Assembly (NCBI GenBank): GCA_002696995.1
Contig: NZUF01000029.1
Span: forward strand, 6,202-14,450
Origin: Flammeovirgaceae bacterium
Lineage (GTDB): Bacteria; Bacteroidota; Bacteroidia; Cytophagales; MED-G16
Direction of reading: 5' to 3'
Length of the DNA stretch: 8,249 nt
In this document: piece by piece, positions 1-6,413 of the stretch
Layout of the letters: each line of letters opens with the position of its first letter
How positions within the stretch are numbered: position 1 is the first letter of the stretch
Notes under the pieces: generated by a model
Database searches by the model: none
Told to the model about the DNA's origin: nothing
What the model saw: only the letters and a program-made list of their open reading frames with translations
Made by a program: the position numbers and the translations under genes

Positions 1-179
1 TCAATAACAGCAACCCTTTCTTCTCCATCTAGTAAGAAAATTAATGTCTTATCAATATTATTAATATTAACATCATCAGCAAACCATTCACATAATCCTG
101 TAGCTGTACTTAGATACGGAAAAAGCATTTTTCTTGATGCATTAATGGGATACTCACCTATAAATTTTTGTTTAGCCAT
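1..179 (-). CDS. START-like domain protein (SRPBCC fold), N-terminal part, 3' end outside window
   Basis: The minus-strand frame opens with ATG at 179-177 and stays open for 59 codons to the window edge, so only the N-terminal half or less of the protein is visible. It begins MAKQKFIGEYPINAS and continues with KMLFPYLSTATGLCEWFADDVNI. This is the characteristic beginning of the small START-like proteins of flavobacteria: a first beta strand, a helix with the 'LF.Y.ST..GL..WFADDV' signature, then a charged strand ending in LDGEE. The family has the SRPBCC helix-grip fold, which usually binds a hydrophobic ligand, but its role is not established. The start is preceded by an A-rich stretch rather than a Shine-Dalgarno sequence. 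Family assignment comes from recognising the N-terminal pattern; no function can be inferred. Confidence 0.8.
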   Translation of the reverse strand, partial: MAKQKFIGEYPINASRKMLFPYLSTATGLCEWFADDVNINNIDKTLIFLLDGEERVAVI

Positions 180-262
180 TTACTTTTTTTTTTATAACTC
201 TTTTAATTTATATAGTATATTTTAAGAACCCAAAACATTTTCTTTATTTATAATAATATATC

Positions 263-270
263 TAGATTTG
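263..270 (+). promoter_or_regulatory. Bacteroidota-type -7 box upstream of tRNA-Met
   Basis: TAGATTTG matches the Bacteroidota housekeeping -7 consensus TAnnTTTG exactly and ends 11 bases before the tRNA. A TTTC at 239-242, 20 bases upstream, is a weak version of the TTTG expected at -33. Position and strand fit a short leader into the tRNA. Confidence 0.5.
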
Positions 271-280
271 CCTACTTTTT

Positions 281-354
281 AGCGAGGTAGCTCAGGTGGT
301 TAGAGCGTCGGATTCATAACCCGGAGGTCGGGGGTTCAATTCCCCCTCTCGCTA
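281..354 (+). tRNA. tRNA-Met (anticodon CAT)
   Basis: A full cloverleaf can be drawn. The acceptor stem is 281-287 with 347-353 (one G-T pair) and the discriminator is A354. The D stem is 290-293 with 303-306. The anticodon arm is 308-324 with CAT at 315-317 and an A-C mismatch at the loop-closing pair. The T stem is 330-334 with 342-346 around TTCAATT. CCA is not encoded. The 1-72 pair is A-T, and the anticodon stem lacks the three G-C pairs of initiator tRNA, which favours elongator tRNA-Met. A lysidine-modified tRNA-Ile2, which also carries CAT, cannot be excluded by eye. Confidence 0.95.
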
Positions 355-364
355 CTAAAACAAT

Positions 365-402
365 AAAACGGTTATGCTATTATAAAGTGTAACCGTTTTT
401 TT
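365..402 (+). terminator. Rho-independent terminator after tRNA-Met, possibly bidirectional
   Basis: AAAACGGTTA (365-374) pairs perfectly with TAACCGTTTT (390-399). The stem can be extended inward through two G-T pairs and C377-G387. A run of seven T (396-402) follows on the plus strand. The last T's are part of the TAA stop codon (403-401) of the minus-strand gene, so the two convergent units share this element. On the minus strand the T-run is only four bases, so it should work less well in that direction. Confidence 0.85.
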
Positions 403-787
403 ATGTAAAAAATACATTGTATAGATACCTTCCAGGAACAAGTGTAAAACCTCCTGCTATTATTAAACCGGCCCAAAATAGTATAATCATTGATCTTGAG
501 TGATCTTTAATATTACCCTTTTTTATATAATAGATGCTCTTTGGAACGGTGTATATAGTCAGAATACTCAGTAGATGGATCCATCCAAAATGATTTAAAA
601 ATTGAGGTCCCACTCTTGCCTCCATAAAAAGAGATATCCCTGCTTGAAGAAACATTAAAATCATATATGCCCAACCAATATTTTTATGATTTCCAGAGCC
701 CTTAGTTGAAAAATAAATTAAATATGCTCCTATTATTAAACAAGGAGTTACTGCAATTAAATGAATTGTTCTTAGAAGTTCATACAT
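401..787 (-). CDS. Small four-helix membrane protein, DUF2306-like
   Basis: This is a 128-residue, very hydrophobic protein with four predicted membrane helices near residues 8-26, 38-55, 67-88 and 99-117. The order of landmarks resembles DUF2306 membrane proteins: H9 in helix 1, the 'NHKNIGWAYM' segment with H34 before helix 2, H71 in helix 3, and 'KDHSRSM' with H96 just before helix 4, ending 'GFTLVPGR'. The conserved histidines in that family are reminiscent of cytochrome b561-type proteins, but haem binding is not shown. The frame extends three codons further to a TTG at 796. ATG at 787, giving MYELLRTIH, is the better start because the TTG lies within a candidate promoter box. It stands alone between the tRNA terminator and a divergent transporter gene. 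Function unknown. Confidence 0.75.
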   Translation of the reverse strand: MYELLRTIHLIAVTPCLIIGAYLIYFSTKGSGNHKNIGWAYMILMFLQAGISLFMEARVGPQFLNHFGWIHLLSILTIYTVPKSIYYIKKGNIKDHSRSMIILFWAGLIIAGGFTLVPGRYLYNVFFT

Positions 788-793
788 GGATTT

Positions 794-801
794 CAAAAAT
801 A
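794..801 (-). promoter_or_regulatory. Candidate -7 box for the DUF2306-like gene
   Basis: Read on the minus strand the sequence is TATTTTTG, a match to TAnnTTTG. Its G lies 7 bases before the ATG at 787, so transcription would start at or next to the start codon. AT-rich sequence gives such matches by chance, and no convincing -33 box was seen. Confidence 0.3.
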
Positions 802-852
802 GATTTATTTGACGACATTAAATTATTAGCTTGAATAAAATCACTTGGTGTA

Positions 853-864
853 AAACTTAAGTTT
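853..864. promoter_or_regulatory. 12-bp perfect palindrome in the divergent intergenic region, possible operator
   Basis: AAACTTAAGTTT is a perfect palindrome roughly in the middle of the 148-base gap between the DUF2306-like gene and the SLC13 gene. It could bind a dimeric regulator serving both promoters. A palindrome of this length is expected a few times in 8 kb of AT-rich DNA, so position is the only support. Confidence 0.2.
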
Positions 865-918
865 AACTACAATACAATACCTGTAAGTATTTCTACTAGT
901 CCATTTTTATTTTTACAT

Positions 919-926
919 TATATTTG
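919..926 (+). promoter_or_regulatory. Candidate -7 box for the SLC13 transporter gene
   Basis: TATATTTG matches TAnnTTTG and sits 10 bases before the ATG at 936. The expected transcript start, around 930-934, gives an almost leaderless mRNA if 936 is used, or a leader of about 15 bases if the second ATG at 948 is used. No clear -33 element is present. Confidence 0.4.
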
Positions 927-935
927 AAAATGTAA

Positions 936-2414
936 ATGAATGGATCAATGAAAATTAACTCAAAATATGTCGGTTTAATTTCTGGTCCTTTATCATTTAT
1001 TGTAATACTACTTTACTTTCATCCTGAAGGCTTAAATCCAAGAGCCAATGCAATTCTAGCTTCAACGATATGGATAGCAATTTGGTGGGTAACTGAAGCA
1101 ATTCCTATATCAGTAACTGCTTTATTACCTATTATTTTATTTCCCTTAACAGGTGGATTAGGAGTATCAGAAACAACTGCATCTTTTGGGCATAAATATG
1201 TTTTCCTCTATCTAGGAGGATTTATTATTGCTATTGCAATAGAAAAATGGAACTTACATAAACGAATAGCATTAAATATTATCAATATAATAGGCACCAA
1301 TATCGTAAATATTATACTTGGTTTTATGATTGCTACTGCATTTATGTCAATGTGGATTTCTAATAGCGCTACTGCTGTAATGATGTTACCTATTGCCATG
1401 GCAATGGTGACACAATTAAAGGATAATCCAAATACAAAAGAAGATGAAAATCAAAATTTTGGTAAGGTATTGATGTTAAGTATTGCTTATAGTGCTACCA
1501 TTGGTGGTTTAAGTACTCAAATTGGAACACCTCCAAATTTAGTTTTAGCAGGTGTAGTTTCAGAAACCTTTGGATATGAGATTACATTTTATCAATGGTT
1601 CAAATTTGGATTTCCAATATCACTAGTTTTATTATTTGTAAGCTGGAAATACTTAACCAGTTTTGCTTTTCAACTAAAACAAAATACTTTTCCTGGTGGA
1701 AGAATAGAAATCAGTAATCAATTAAAAGCATTAGGTAAAATTTCTTATGAGGAAAAATTAGTTGCTGGTGTTTTTGCATTTACTGCAATTGCATGGATTA
1801 GTAGACCTTTTTTATTAAAATTTATTATTCCAGAAATTGATGATACTATTATTGGATTAATAGGTGCTGTTTTAATCTTTTTACTACCTACTAAAAATAA
1901 AGAAAGATCTCTTCTTACGTGGAAAGAGGCTTTAAAATTACCTTGGGGTATTTTATTATTATTTGGAGGAGGAATGGCATTAGCAGTTGGATTTAAGGAT
2001 AGTGGATTAGCTTTATGGATAGGTTCTCAAATGACATTGTTGGATGGTATTTCACTTTTATTATTAGTGTTGATTTTGATATCTTCTGTTAATTTTTTAA
2101 CAGAAATTACTTCTAATTTTGCAACTACAGCTATGTTGTTGCCTATTTTGTATCCAATGGCAATTGCTATTGATGTTCACCCTTTTATTTTAATGATTTC
2201 AGCTACAGTTGCAGCATCTTGCGCATTTATGTTACCTGTTGCAACACCTCCTAATGCTATAGTTTTTGCTTCAGGTTATTTACGAATTCCAGATATGGTG
2301 CGAGTTGGAATTTGGATGAACCTAATTTCTATAATTATTTTGACAATTTTTGTTTACTTTTTACTTCCCATGTTATGGAATTTTGATCCTTTAATATTTG
2401 AAATACCTAAATAA
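936..2414 (+). CDS. SLC13/DASS-family sodium:dicarboxylate (divalent anion) symporter
   Basis: The protein has 492 residues with about eleven hydrophobic segments, the usual size of bacterial DASS transporters such as VcINDY. It shows the duplicated architecture of the family. The first half carries a hairpin motif SNS at 142-144 followed by TPPN at 198-201. The second half carries SNF at 393-395 (in 'TEITSNFATTAMLLPI') followed by TPPN at 437-440. In the family these loops bind Na+ and the two carboxylates of succinate, malate or fumarate; sulfate and citrate are alternative substrates. 'WWVTEAIPISVTALLP' near residues 50-65 is another family hallmark. A second ATG at 948 (MKINSKYVGL) leaves a cleaner N-terminus and may be the true start. 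The gene stands alone, converging on yaaA 17 bases downstream. Class is well supported; substrate is inferred. Confidence 0.92.
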   Translation: MNGSMKINSKYVGLISGPLSFIVILLYFHPEGLNPRANAILASTIWIAIWWVTEAIPISVTALLPIILFPLTGGLGVSETTASFGHKYVFLYLGGFIIAIAIEKWNLHKRIALNIINIIGTNIVNIILGFMIATAFMSMWISNSATAVMMLPIAMAMVTQLKDNPNTKEDENQNFGKVLMLSIAYSATIGGLSTQIGTPPNLVLAGVVSETFGYEITFYQWFKFGFPISLVLLFVSWKYLTSFAFQLKQNTFPGGRIEISNQLKALGKISYEEKLVAGVFAFTAIAWISRPFLLKFIIPEIDDTIIGLIGAVLIFLLPTKNKERSLLTWKEALKLPWGILLLFGGGMALAVGFKDSGLALWIGSQMTLLDGISLLLLVLILISSVNFLTEITSNFATTAMLLPILYPMAIAIDVHPFILMISATVAASCAFMLPVATPPNAIVFASGYLRIPDMVRVGIWMNLISIIILTIFVYFLLPMLWNFDPLIFEIPK

Positions 2415-2431
2415 ACCTTTAATAAAATAAT

Positions 2432-3196
2432 TTATTGTCTAACAAATGTAAAATTAGATGAATCAGATAAATTTTCATCATATGTATATCCTTCTGAGTT
2501 GAATAATTTTAAACTATCAATGTCTTCTAACTTATTTTCAATAATAAACCTAGACATCAATCCCCTAGCTTTCTTAGCATATATAGCAATTGTCTTATAT
2601 GAACCATTTTTAAATTCTTTAAAAGAAGGTGTTAAAACATTATTATTTAATTTTTTTGTTAAAATGGATTTATAATATTCATTAGATGCAAGATTTATGA
2701 CATATTCATTTTTATTCCCAATGTCATTATTGAGTAATTGGGTAATTTCATCACCCCAAAACTCATAAAGATTTTTACCTCTAGAGTTTTTTAATTTAGT
2801 TCCCATTTCTAATCTGTAAGGTAGAATTTTATCAAAAGGTCTTAATAAACCATAAAAACCTGAAATTATTCTAAGGTTATTCTGCATGTATTCAAACTTA
2901 TTCTCATCTATAGTATCAACATCTAAACCTGAATAAACATCACCTTTAAATGCAAAAATTGCTTGTTTTGAAACAGATGATTTAGATGGGTTCTCCCACG
3001 ATTTAAAACGATTAAAATTTAATTCAGCTATTTTATCACTTACACTCATTAAATTTTTTATTTCATTAATTGAATATTTAGTAAGAATTTTATGAAGTTC
3101 AGTAGTATGACTTAATAATCTACAATCAGATGGGTTACCTAATGTATTATAATCATCAAAGTTTAAAGTTTTTGAAGGAGATATAAGTATTTTCAT
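2432..3196 (-). CDS. yaaA: Peroxide stress protein YaaA (UPF0246/DUF328)
   Basis: This 254-residue protein has the standard length of the family and starts MKILISPSKTLNF, the invariant N-terminus. Other signatures follow in order: 'FKGDVYSGLDVDTI', 'LRIISGFYGLLRPFDKILPY', 'RLEMGTKL', 'LYEFWGDEIT', 'INLASNEYYKSI' and 'AKKARGLMSRFIIEN'. In E. coli YaaA is induced by hydrogen peroxide, lowers free iron and so limits Fenton damage; it has also been reported to bind DNA. The frame extends upstream to a TTG at 3265, but that would overlap the preceding lipoprotein gene and precede the family N-terminus, so ATG at 3196 is used. It lies 44 bases after the lipoprotein gene on the same strand, with no promoter box visible in the gap, and is probably read through from the operon. 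Confidence 0.95.
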   Translation of the reverse strand: MKILISPSKTLNFDDYNTLGNPSDCRLLSHTTELHKILTKYSINEIKNLMSVSDKIAELNFNRFKSWENPSKSSVSKQAIFAFKGDVYSGLDVDTIDENKFEYMQNNLRIISGFYGLLRPFDKILPYRLEMGTKLKNSRGKNLYEFWGDEITQLLNNDIGNKNEYVINLASNEYYKSILTKKLNNNVLTPSFKEFKNGSYKTIAIYAKKARGLMSRFIIENKLEDIDSLKLFNSEGYTYDENLSDSSNFTFVRQ

Positions 3197-3240
3197 AATT
3201 AATTTATTTTCTAATATACTATAATTTATGTGATAAGGTT

Positions 3241-4107
3241 TTATTTTATTCTTTCTCCAATACAAAATTTATATTCTGGATTAAGCTTCATTGGTACACC
3301 CTTCTGAATCATAAACTCAAGAACTTTATTTTGATAAAAATTTAGTATATCTGATTGATCTGAAAAGTTAATTTGCCAAATTTGATATATATATTCATTA
3401 ACAGCAGTTTCTGAATCATATCCTCCACCCTCAAGATCATTCTGTTCAGAAATATCATAAGTTCCATTAGATATATCATCATCCATTAATTCTCTTAGGT
3501 AAGCTCCTTCAGTAAATTTAAAATCATCATCTATCCTATTAAAAGCCTCTGAAATGGTATGAAAAGTTTCTTCCCAAGTAGCATCTTCATCTTTAGGTCT
3601 CCATAATGAAGAATTAAGTTCATTAACTACAAATCCTTTGCCATCATATGTAGGAATATAAGGCCATTCATCTGTAAACATACCCATTCCATACACATCA
3701 TAGTTTTCAGTTATTTTGGTCATACCATCAACAAAATCTCTATGACCTATAACAAATGCAAGATGTTTAGAAAGGCCATCATTTAAATTAACATATTTCT
3801 GATCAATTTTTCCATCATTATCTTGATCTAAAAAACTACTAAATAACTTTATAGAATGGTTAAATACATCAAGTGCTGATGCATTAAATCCATATTCTTC
3901 AGTTGGAATTTGATCACTTGATACTATATAAAAACCATTAATTTCATGAACATATGAAGCATTATCTAAAAAATAATTACAAAGATCTGATTCACAATTT
4001 TTGTAGGTAGGTAAATTATTACATGAAACAGGAATATTTGCTAATTTATTACATGAATAAGTTAAAAATAAAGCTAAAAAAATTAAATATATTTTCTTTT
4101 TAATCAT
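3241..4107 (-). CDS. Unrecognised exported lipoprotein with DxDxDG calcium-loop motif
   Basis: The 288-residue protein starts MIKKKIYLIFLALFL, a short lipoprotein signal, and C19 in 'LTYSC' is the likely lipidated cysteine; the lipobox is loose, as often in Bacteroidota. Cysteines at 29, 38, 43 and 282 could form disulfides in the periplasm or at the surface. 'DQDNDGKID' at 94-102 is an EF-hand/dockerin-like Ca2+ loop, though the usual acidic residue at loop position 12 is a tyrosine (105). 'WEETFHTISEAF' (178-189) is predicted helical and looks like a metallopeptidase helix in which the first His of HExxH is Glu: E179/E180, H183, E187. The start is ATG at 4107, whose A is also the last base of the upstream TGA, so translation is probably coupled to the serine hydrolase gene. 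A TTG one codon earlier is unlikely. I do not recognise the family and assign no function. Confidence 0.8.
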   Translation of the reverse strand: MIKKKIYLIFLALFLTYSCNKLANIPVSCNNLPTYKNCESDLCNYFLDNASYVHEINGFYIVSSDQIPTEEYGFNASALDVFNHSIKLFSSFLDQDNDGKIDQKYVNLNDGLSKHLAFVIGHRDFVDGMTKITENYDVYGMGMFTDEWPYIPTYDGKGFVVNELNSSLWRPKDEDATWEETFHTISEAFNRIDDDFKFTEGAYLRELMDDDISNGTYDISEQNDLEGGGYDSETAVNEYIYQIWQINFSDQSDILNFYQNKVLEFMIQKGVPMKLNPEYKFCIGERIK

Positions 4108-5357
4108 CAATAATATACTTCTGATTCAATTTCAACCAAATTTTCATAAATTAAATTATGAATATTTGTCCTTATATTTAAATCATATATTTTTCTATTT
4201 TCTCGGCTATCATATACCCTATTTGATAAAAAAATATAAATTAAATTGTATTTAGGATCTACCCAAAAAAAGGTTCCAGTATATCCAGAATGCCCGTAAC
4301 TTGAATCTGAAACATATTTTGAGTAGGTACACTTATCAATATCATATTTAGGCTTTGGTTTATCAAAACCTAATCCTCTATAAAACTTTTCATTAACATT
4401 ATCAAATTCAGTAAAAAGCTTGATAATATTCTCATCTATTAATTGGTTTTCACCGTATCTACCATCATCCAAAAATATTTGATAAAATTTTGATAAATCC
4501 GTTGCTGTAGAAAACAAACCAGCATTACCTGATATACCATTCATCATTGCCGCTCCTTCATCGTGAACAACTCCGTGAATTTGAAAGTTTCTAAAAAAAT
4601 TATCGTCTTCAGTTGGAACAATTTCATCTAATTTGAATTTTTTTAATGGATTAAAAACCATTGATTTTAGATTTAACCTATTATAAATTCTTTCTAGATA
4701 AGAGTCAAAACCATCTCCTGATAGTTTATTAACTATTTCAGGTATTAAATAATAAAAAAGACCAGAATACAAAACTGTATCATCTTCTATAAAATTGGTA
4801 TTTTTAATTTGTTTGAATATTTCTTTTTTATAATTCTTATATAGATAAAGACTCTCAGAAAGCTTTATATTAAATCTTTTCTTATAAATAAATGAAAGAG
4901 TTTTCTTTTTAAACTCGCCATTATCTTTTTTGGTAGTTTCATGAAAAGGAATCCATGGTCTTATACCAGTTATATGTTGTAAGTAGTCTATTACTTTTGT
5001 GTCCCCTACTCTAGTGTTTTTAAAATATCTTACATAATCACTTAAAGGAGAGTTAATATCAATTAAACCGTCTTCATATAAACTCATTAAAGCAAATGCG
5101 CCAGCAGTTGGTTTAGTGATTGATGCTAAATCATAGATAGAATTATTTGTAACCATCTTTATGCTATCATATGTATGATAACCATAGCTATTATTTAAAA
5201 TTTCTTTGCCATCTTTTAAAACTACAATTTGTGCTCCAGGAAAAGCATTTAATTTTATTGCTGAAGACATTATGGAGTCTACCTTATTTTTAAGGATATC
5301 ATTTTGAGCAAATAATGAAAAATGAAAGGATAGTAAAACTAAAATTATATTTTTCAT
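4107..5357 (-). CDS. Exported serine hydrolase, class C beta-lactamase/PBP4B-like (PF00144 type)
   Basis: The 416-residue protein has a Sec signal peptide at residues 1-17 ('SLFA', then QND). It carries the penicillin-recognising hydrolase triad: S79-I-T-K82 (SxxK nucleophile and general base), Y197-S-G199 in the YxN position, and H356-S-G358 in place of KTG. 'YDLASITKPTAG', 'IRPWIPFH' and 'VHDEGAAMMNGISGNAGLFST' (264-284) resemble E. coli YfeW/PBP4B and the hydrolase domain fused to GH3 beta-N-acetylglucosaminidases in flavobacteria. Here it stands alone, without a GH3 part. The likely role is periplasmic cleavage of peptide or ester bonds in cell-wall fragments, for example a D,D- or L,D-peptide link. 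Its ATG directly follows the TAA of the epimerase gene and its TGA shares a base with the next ATG, so it is in one operon with both. The exact substrate is not predictable. Confidence 0.88.
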   Translation of the reverse strand: MKNIILVLLSFHFSLFAQNDILKNKVDSIMSSAIKLNAFPGAQIVVLKDGKEILNNSYGYHTYDSIKMVTNNSIYDLASITKPTAGAFALMSLYEDGLIDINSPLSDYVRYFKNTRVGDTKVIDYLQHITGIRPWIPFHETTKKDNGEFKKKTLSFIYKKRFNIKLSESLYLYKNYKKEIFKQIKNTNFIEDDTVLYSGLFYYLIPEIVNKLSGDGFDSYLERIYNRLNLKSMVFNPLKKFKLDEIVPTEDDNFFRNFQIHGVVHDEGAAMMNGISGNAGLFSTATDLSKFYQIFLDDGRYGENQLIDENIIKLFTEFDNVNEKFYRGLGFDKPKPKYDIDKCTYSKYVSDSSYGHSGYTGTFFWVDPKYNLIYIFLSNRVYDSRENRKIYDLNIRTNIHNLIYENLVEIESEVYY

Positions 5358-6413
5358 TTATATTAATTTAACACCTAATCCAGGAGAATCTAATGGCTGA
5401 AGAACTCCATCTTTTAAATAGAATCCTCCGCTAACAATATCTTTCTCTAAATCTAAGCTCCCATCTAAATCAAGGTATTTAGTATTTTCAAAAGAGAGAG
5501 CAGTATTTAATGCTGCAGATATACTTACTATACTTTCATCATTACATCCCCACATCAAATCAATGTTATTTTGATATGCTTGGTTTGCAATCTGCTGACC
5601 AGTAGTTATTCCACCACATTTCATTAATTTTATATTAAATATTTTACCATAATTTTCACTGGATAATTTTATTGCATCCTTAAAATTCACGAGGCTCTCA
5701 TCTAATGCTATAACATCCTTAATTTTAGATGAAAACTTTAAATAATTACTTAAATCTTCTACAGATAGAGGCTGTTCTATTAACTCAATATGATTAGTTT
5801 CATCATAAAACTTAATTGTATCACCCAATGACCAACCCTGATTTGCATCAATTCTTATCTTTATTTTATCACCAAACTTTTCATTAATAATATTAACTCT
5901 CCTAATATCTTCATTAACATCATTTCCTAATTTTATTTTAATATAGTTGAAGCCTAGACCTATGTACTCATTAATTTCAGATATTGTTTCTTCAGTATTT
6001 TTAATTCCTACAGTTATAGATGTTGGAAGAGATTTAATTTTTCTTCCCAAAAATTTCCCAATAGATATACCTCGATTCTTACAATATGCATCATAAACTG
6101 CTAGGTTAAAAGCAGCTTTTGATCCTGGGTCATTTATAAACTTATGTTCTATATCATTTATAATCATCCAAAAAGAATCAATATCATTTCCCTTTAAATG
6201 CTCTATATACTCCTTTGAATTATTATATGAATCCATTGTGTCCAGTCCCACAACATATTTTGAAACATTTGAAGCTCCTAAACCAACAGTTCCATCCCTT
6301 AATATAATTTTTAAAACTAAAGTTTTTATTGATGAAGTAGTTTTGTAGGCAATGGTATATGGTCTTGTAAGATCTATATCAACAATATCTATCTCAATAT
6401 TTTCAATTTTCAT
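5358..6413 (-). CDS. Enolase-superfamily L-Ala-D/L-Glu-type dipeptide epimerase (or DgcA-like N-acyl-glutamate racemase)
   Basis: The 351-residue protein has the two-domain layout of MLE-type enolase-superfamily enzymes: a capping domain (about 1-120) and a barrel. Catalytic residues are in register with Bacillus subtilis Ala-Glu epimerase. They are K159/K161 (KIK), metal ligands D189 (RIDAN), E213 (IEQP) and D238 (ALDES), and the second base K262 (NIKLMKCGG). The D-x-D pair that binds the alpha-ammonium of a dipeptide is present as D315/D317 (LDLDG). K24 stands where the B. subtilis enzyme has Arg24, a substrate-carboxylate ligand. There is no signal peptide, so it acts in the cytoplasm. It overlaps the DUF1611 gene by 11 bases and abuts the hydrolase gene. 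The neighbouring DUF1611 gene raises the alternative that it is DgcA, which racemises N-acetyl-D-glutamate; the DxD motif favours a dipeptide with a free amino group. Confidence 0.9.
   Translation of the reverse strand: MKIENIEIDIVDIDLTRPYTIAYKTTSSIKTLVLKIILRDGTVGLGASNVSKYVVGLDTMDSYNNSKEYIEHLKGNDIDSFWMIINDIEHKFINDPGSKAAFNLAVYDAYCKNRGISIGKFLGRKIKSLPTSITVGIKNTEETISEINEYIGLGFNYIKIKLGNDVNEDIRRVNIINEKFGDKIKIRIDANQGWSLGDTIKFYDETNHIELIEQPLSVEDLSNYLKFSSKIKDVIALDESLVNFKDAIKLSSENYGKIFNIKLMKCGGITTGQQIANQAYQNNIDLMWGCNDESIVSISAALNTALSFENTKYLDLDGSLDLEKDIVSGGFYLKDGVLQPLDSPGLGVKLI

Noticed and set aside
281..354. tRNA as an integration site (att) for a mobile element
   Set aside because: No integrase gene and no repeat of the tRNA 3' end were noticed elsewhere in the window.
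1208..1399. 63-codon minus-strand open frame inside the SLC13 gene
   Set aside because: It lies wholly within a strongly supported gene, and its hydrophobic content is a complement-strand echo of membrane codons. No family resemblance.
2421..2436. AATAAA-ATAA-TTTATT inverted repeat between SLC13 and yaaA as a bidirectional terminator
   Set aside because: The stem is six A-T pairs only, with no T-run after it on either strand, so it would be too weak. No convincing terminator was found at this convergent junction.
3197..3265. 23-codon TTG-initiated extension of yaaA
   Set aside because: It would overlap the lipoprotein gene and precede the invariant MKILISPSKT start.
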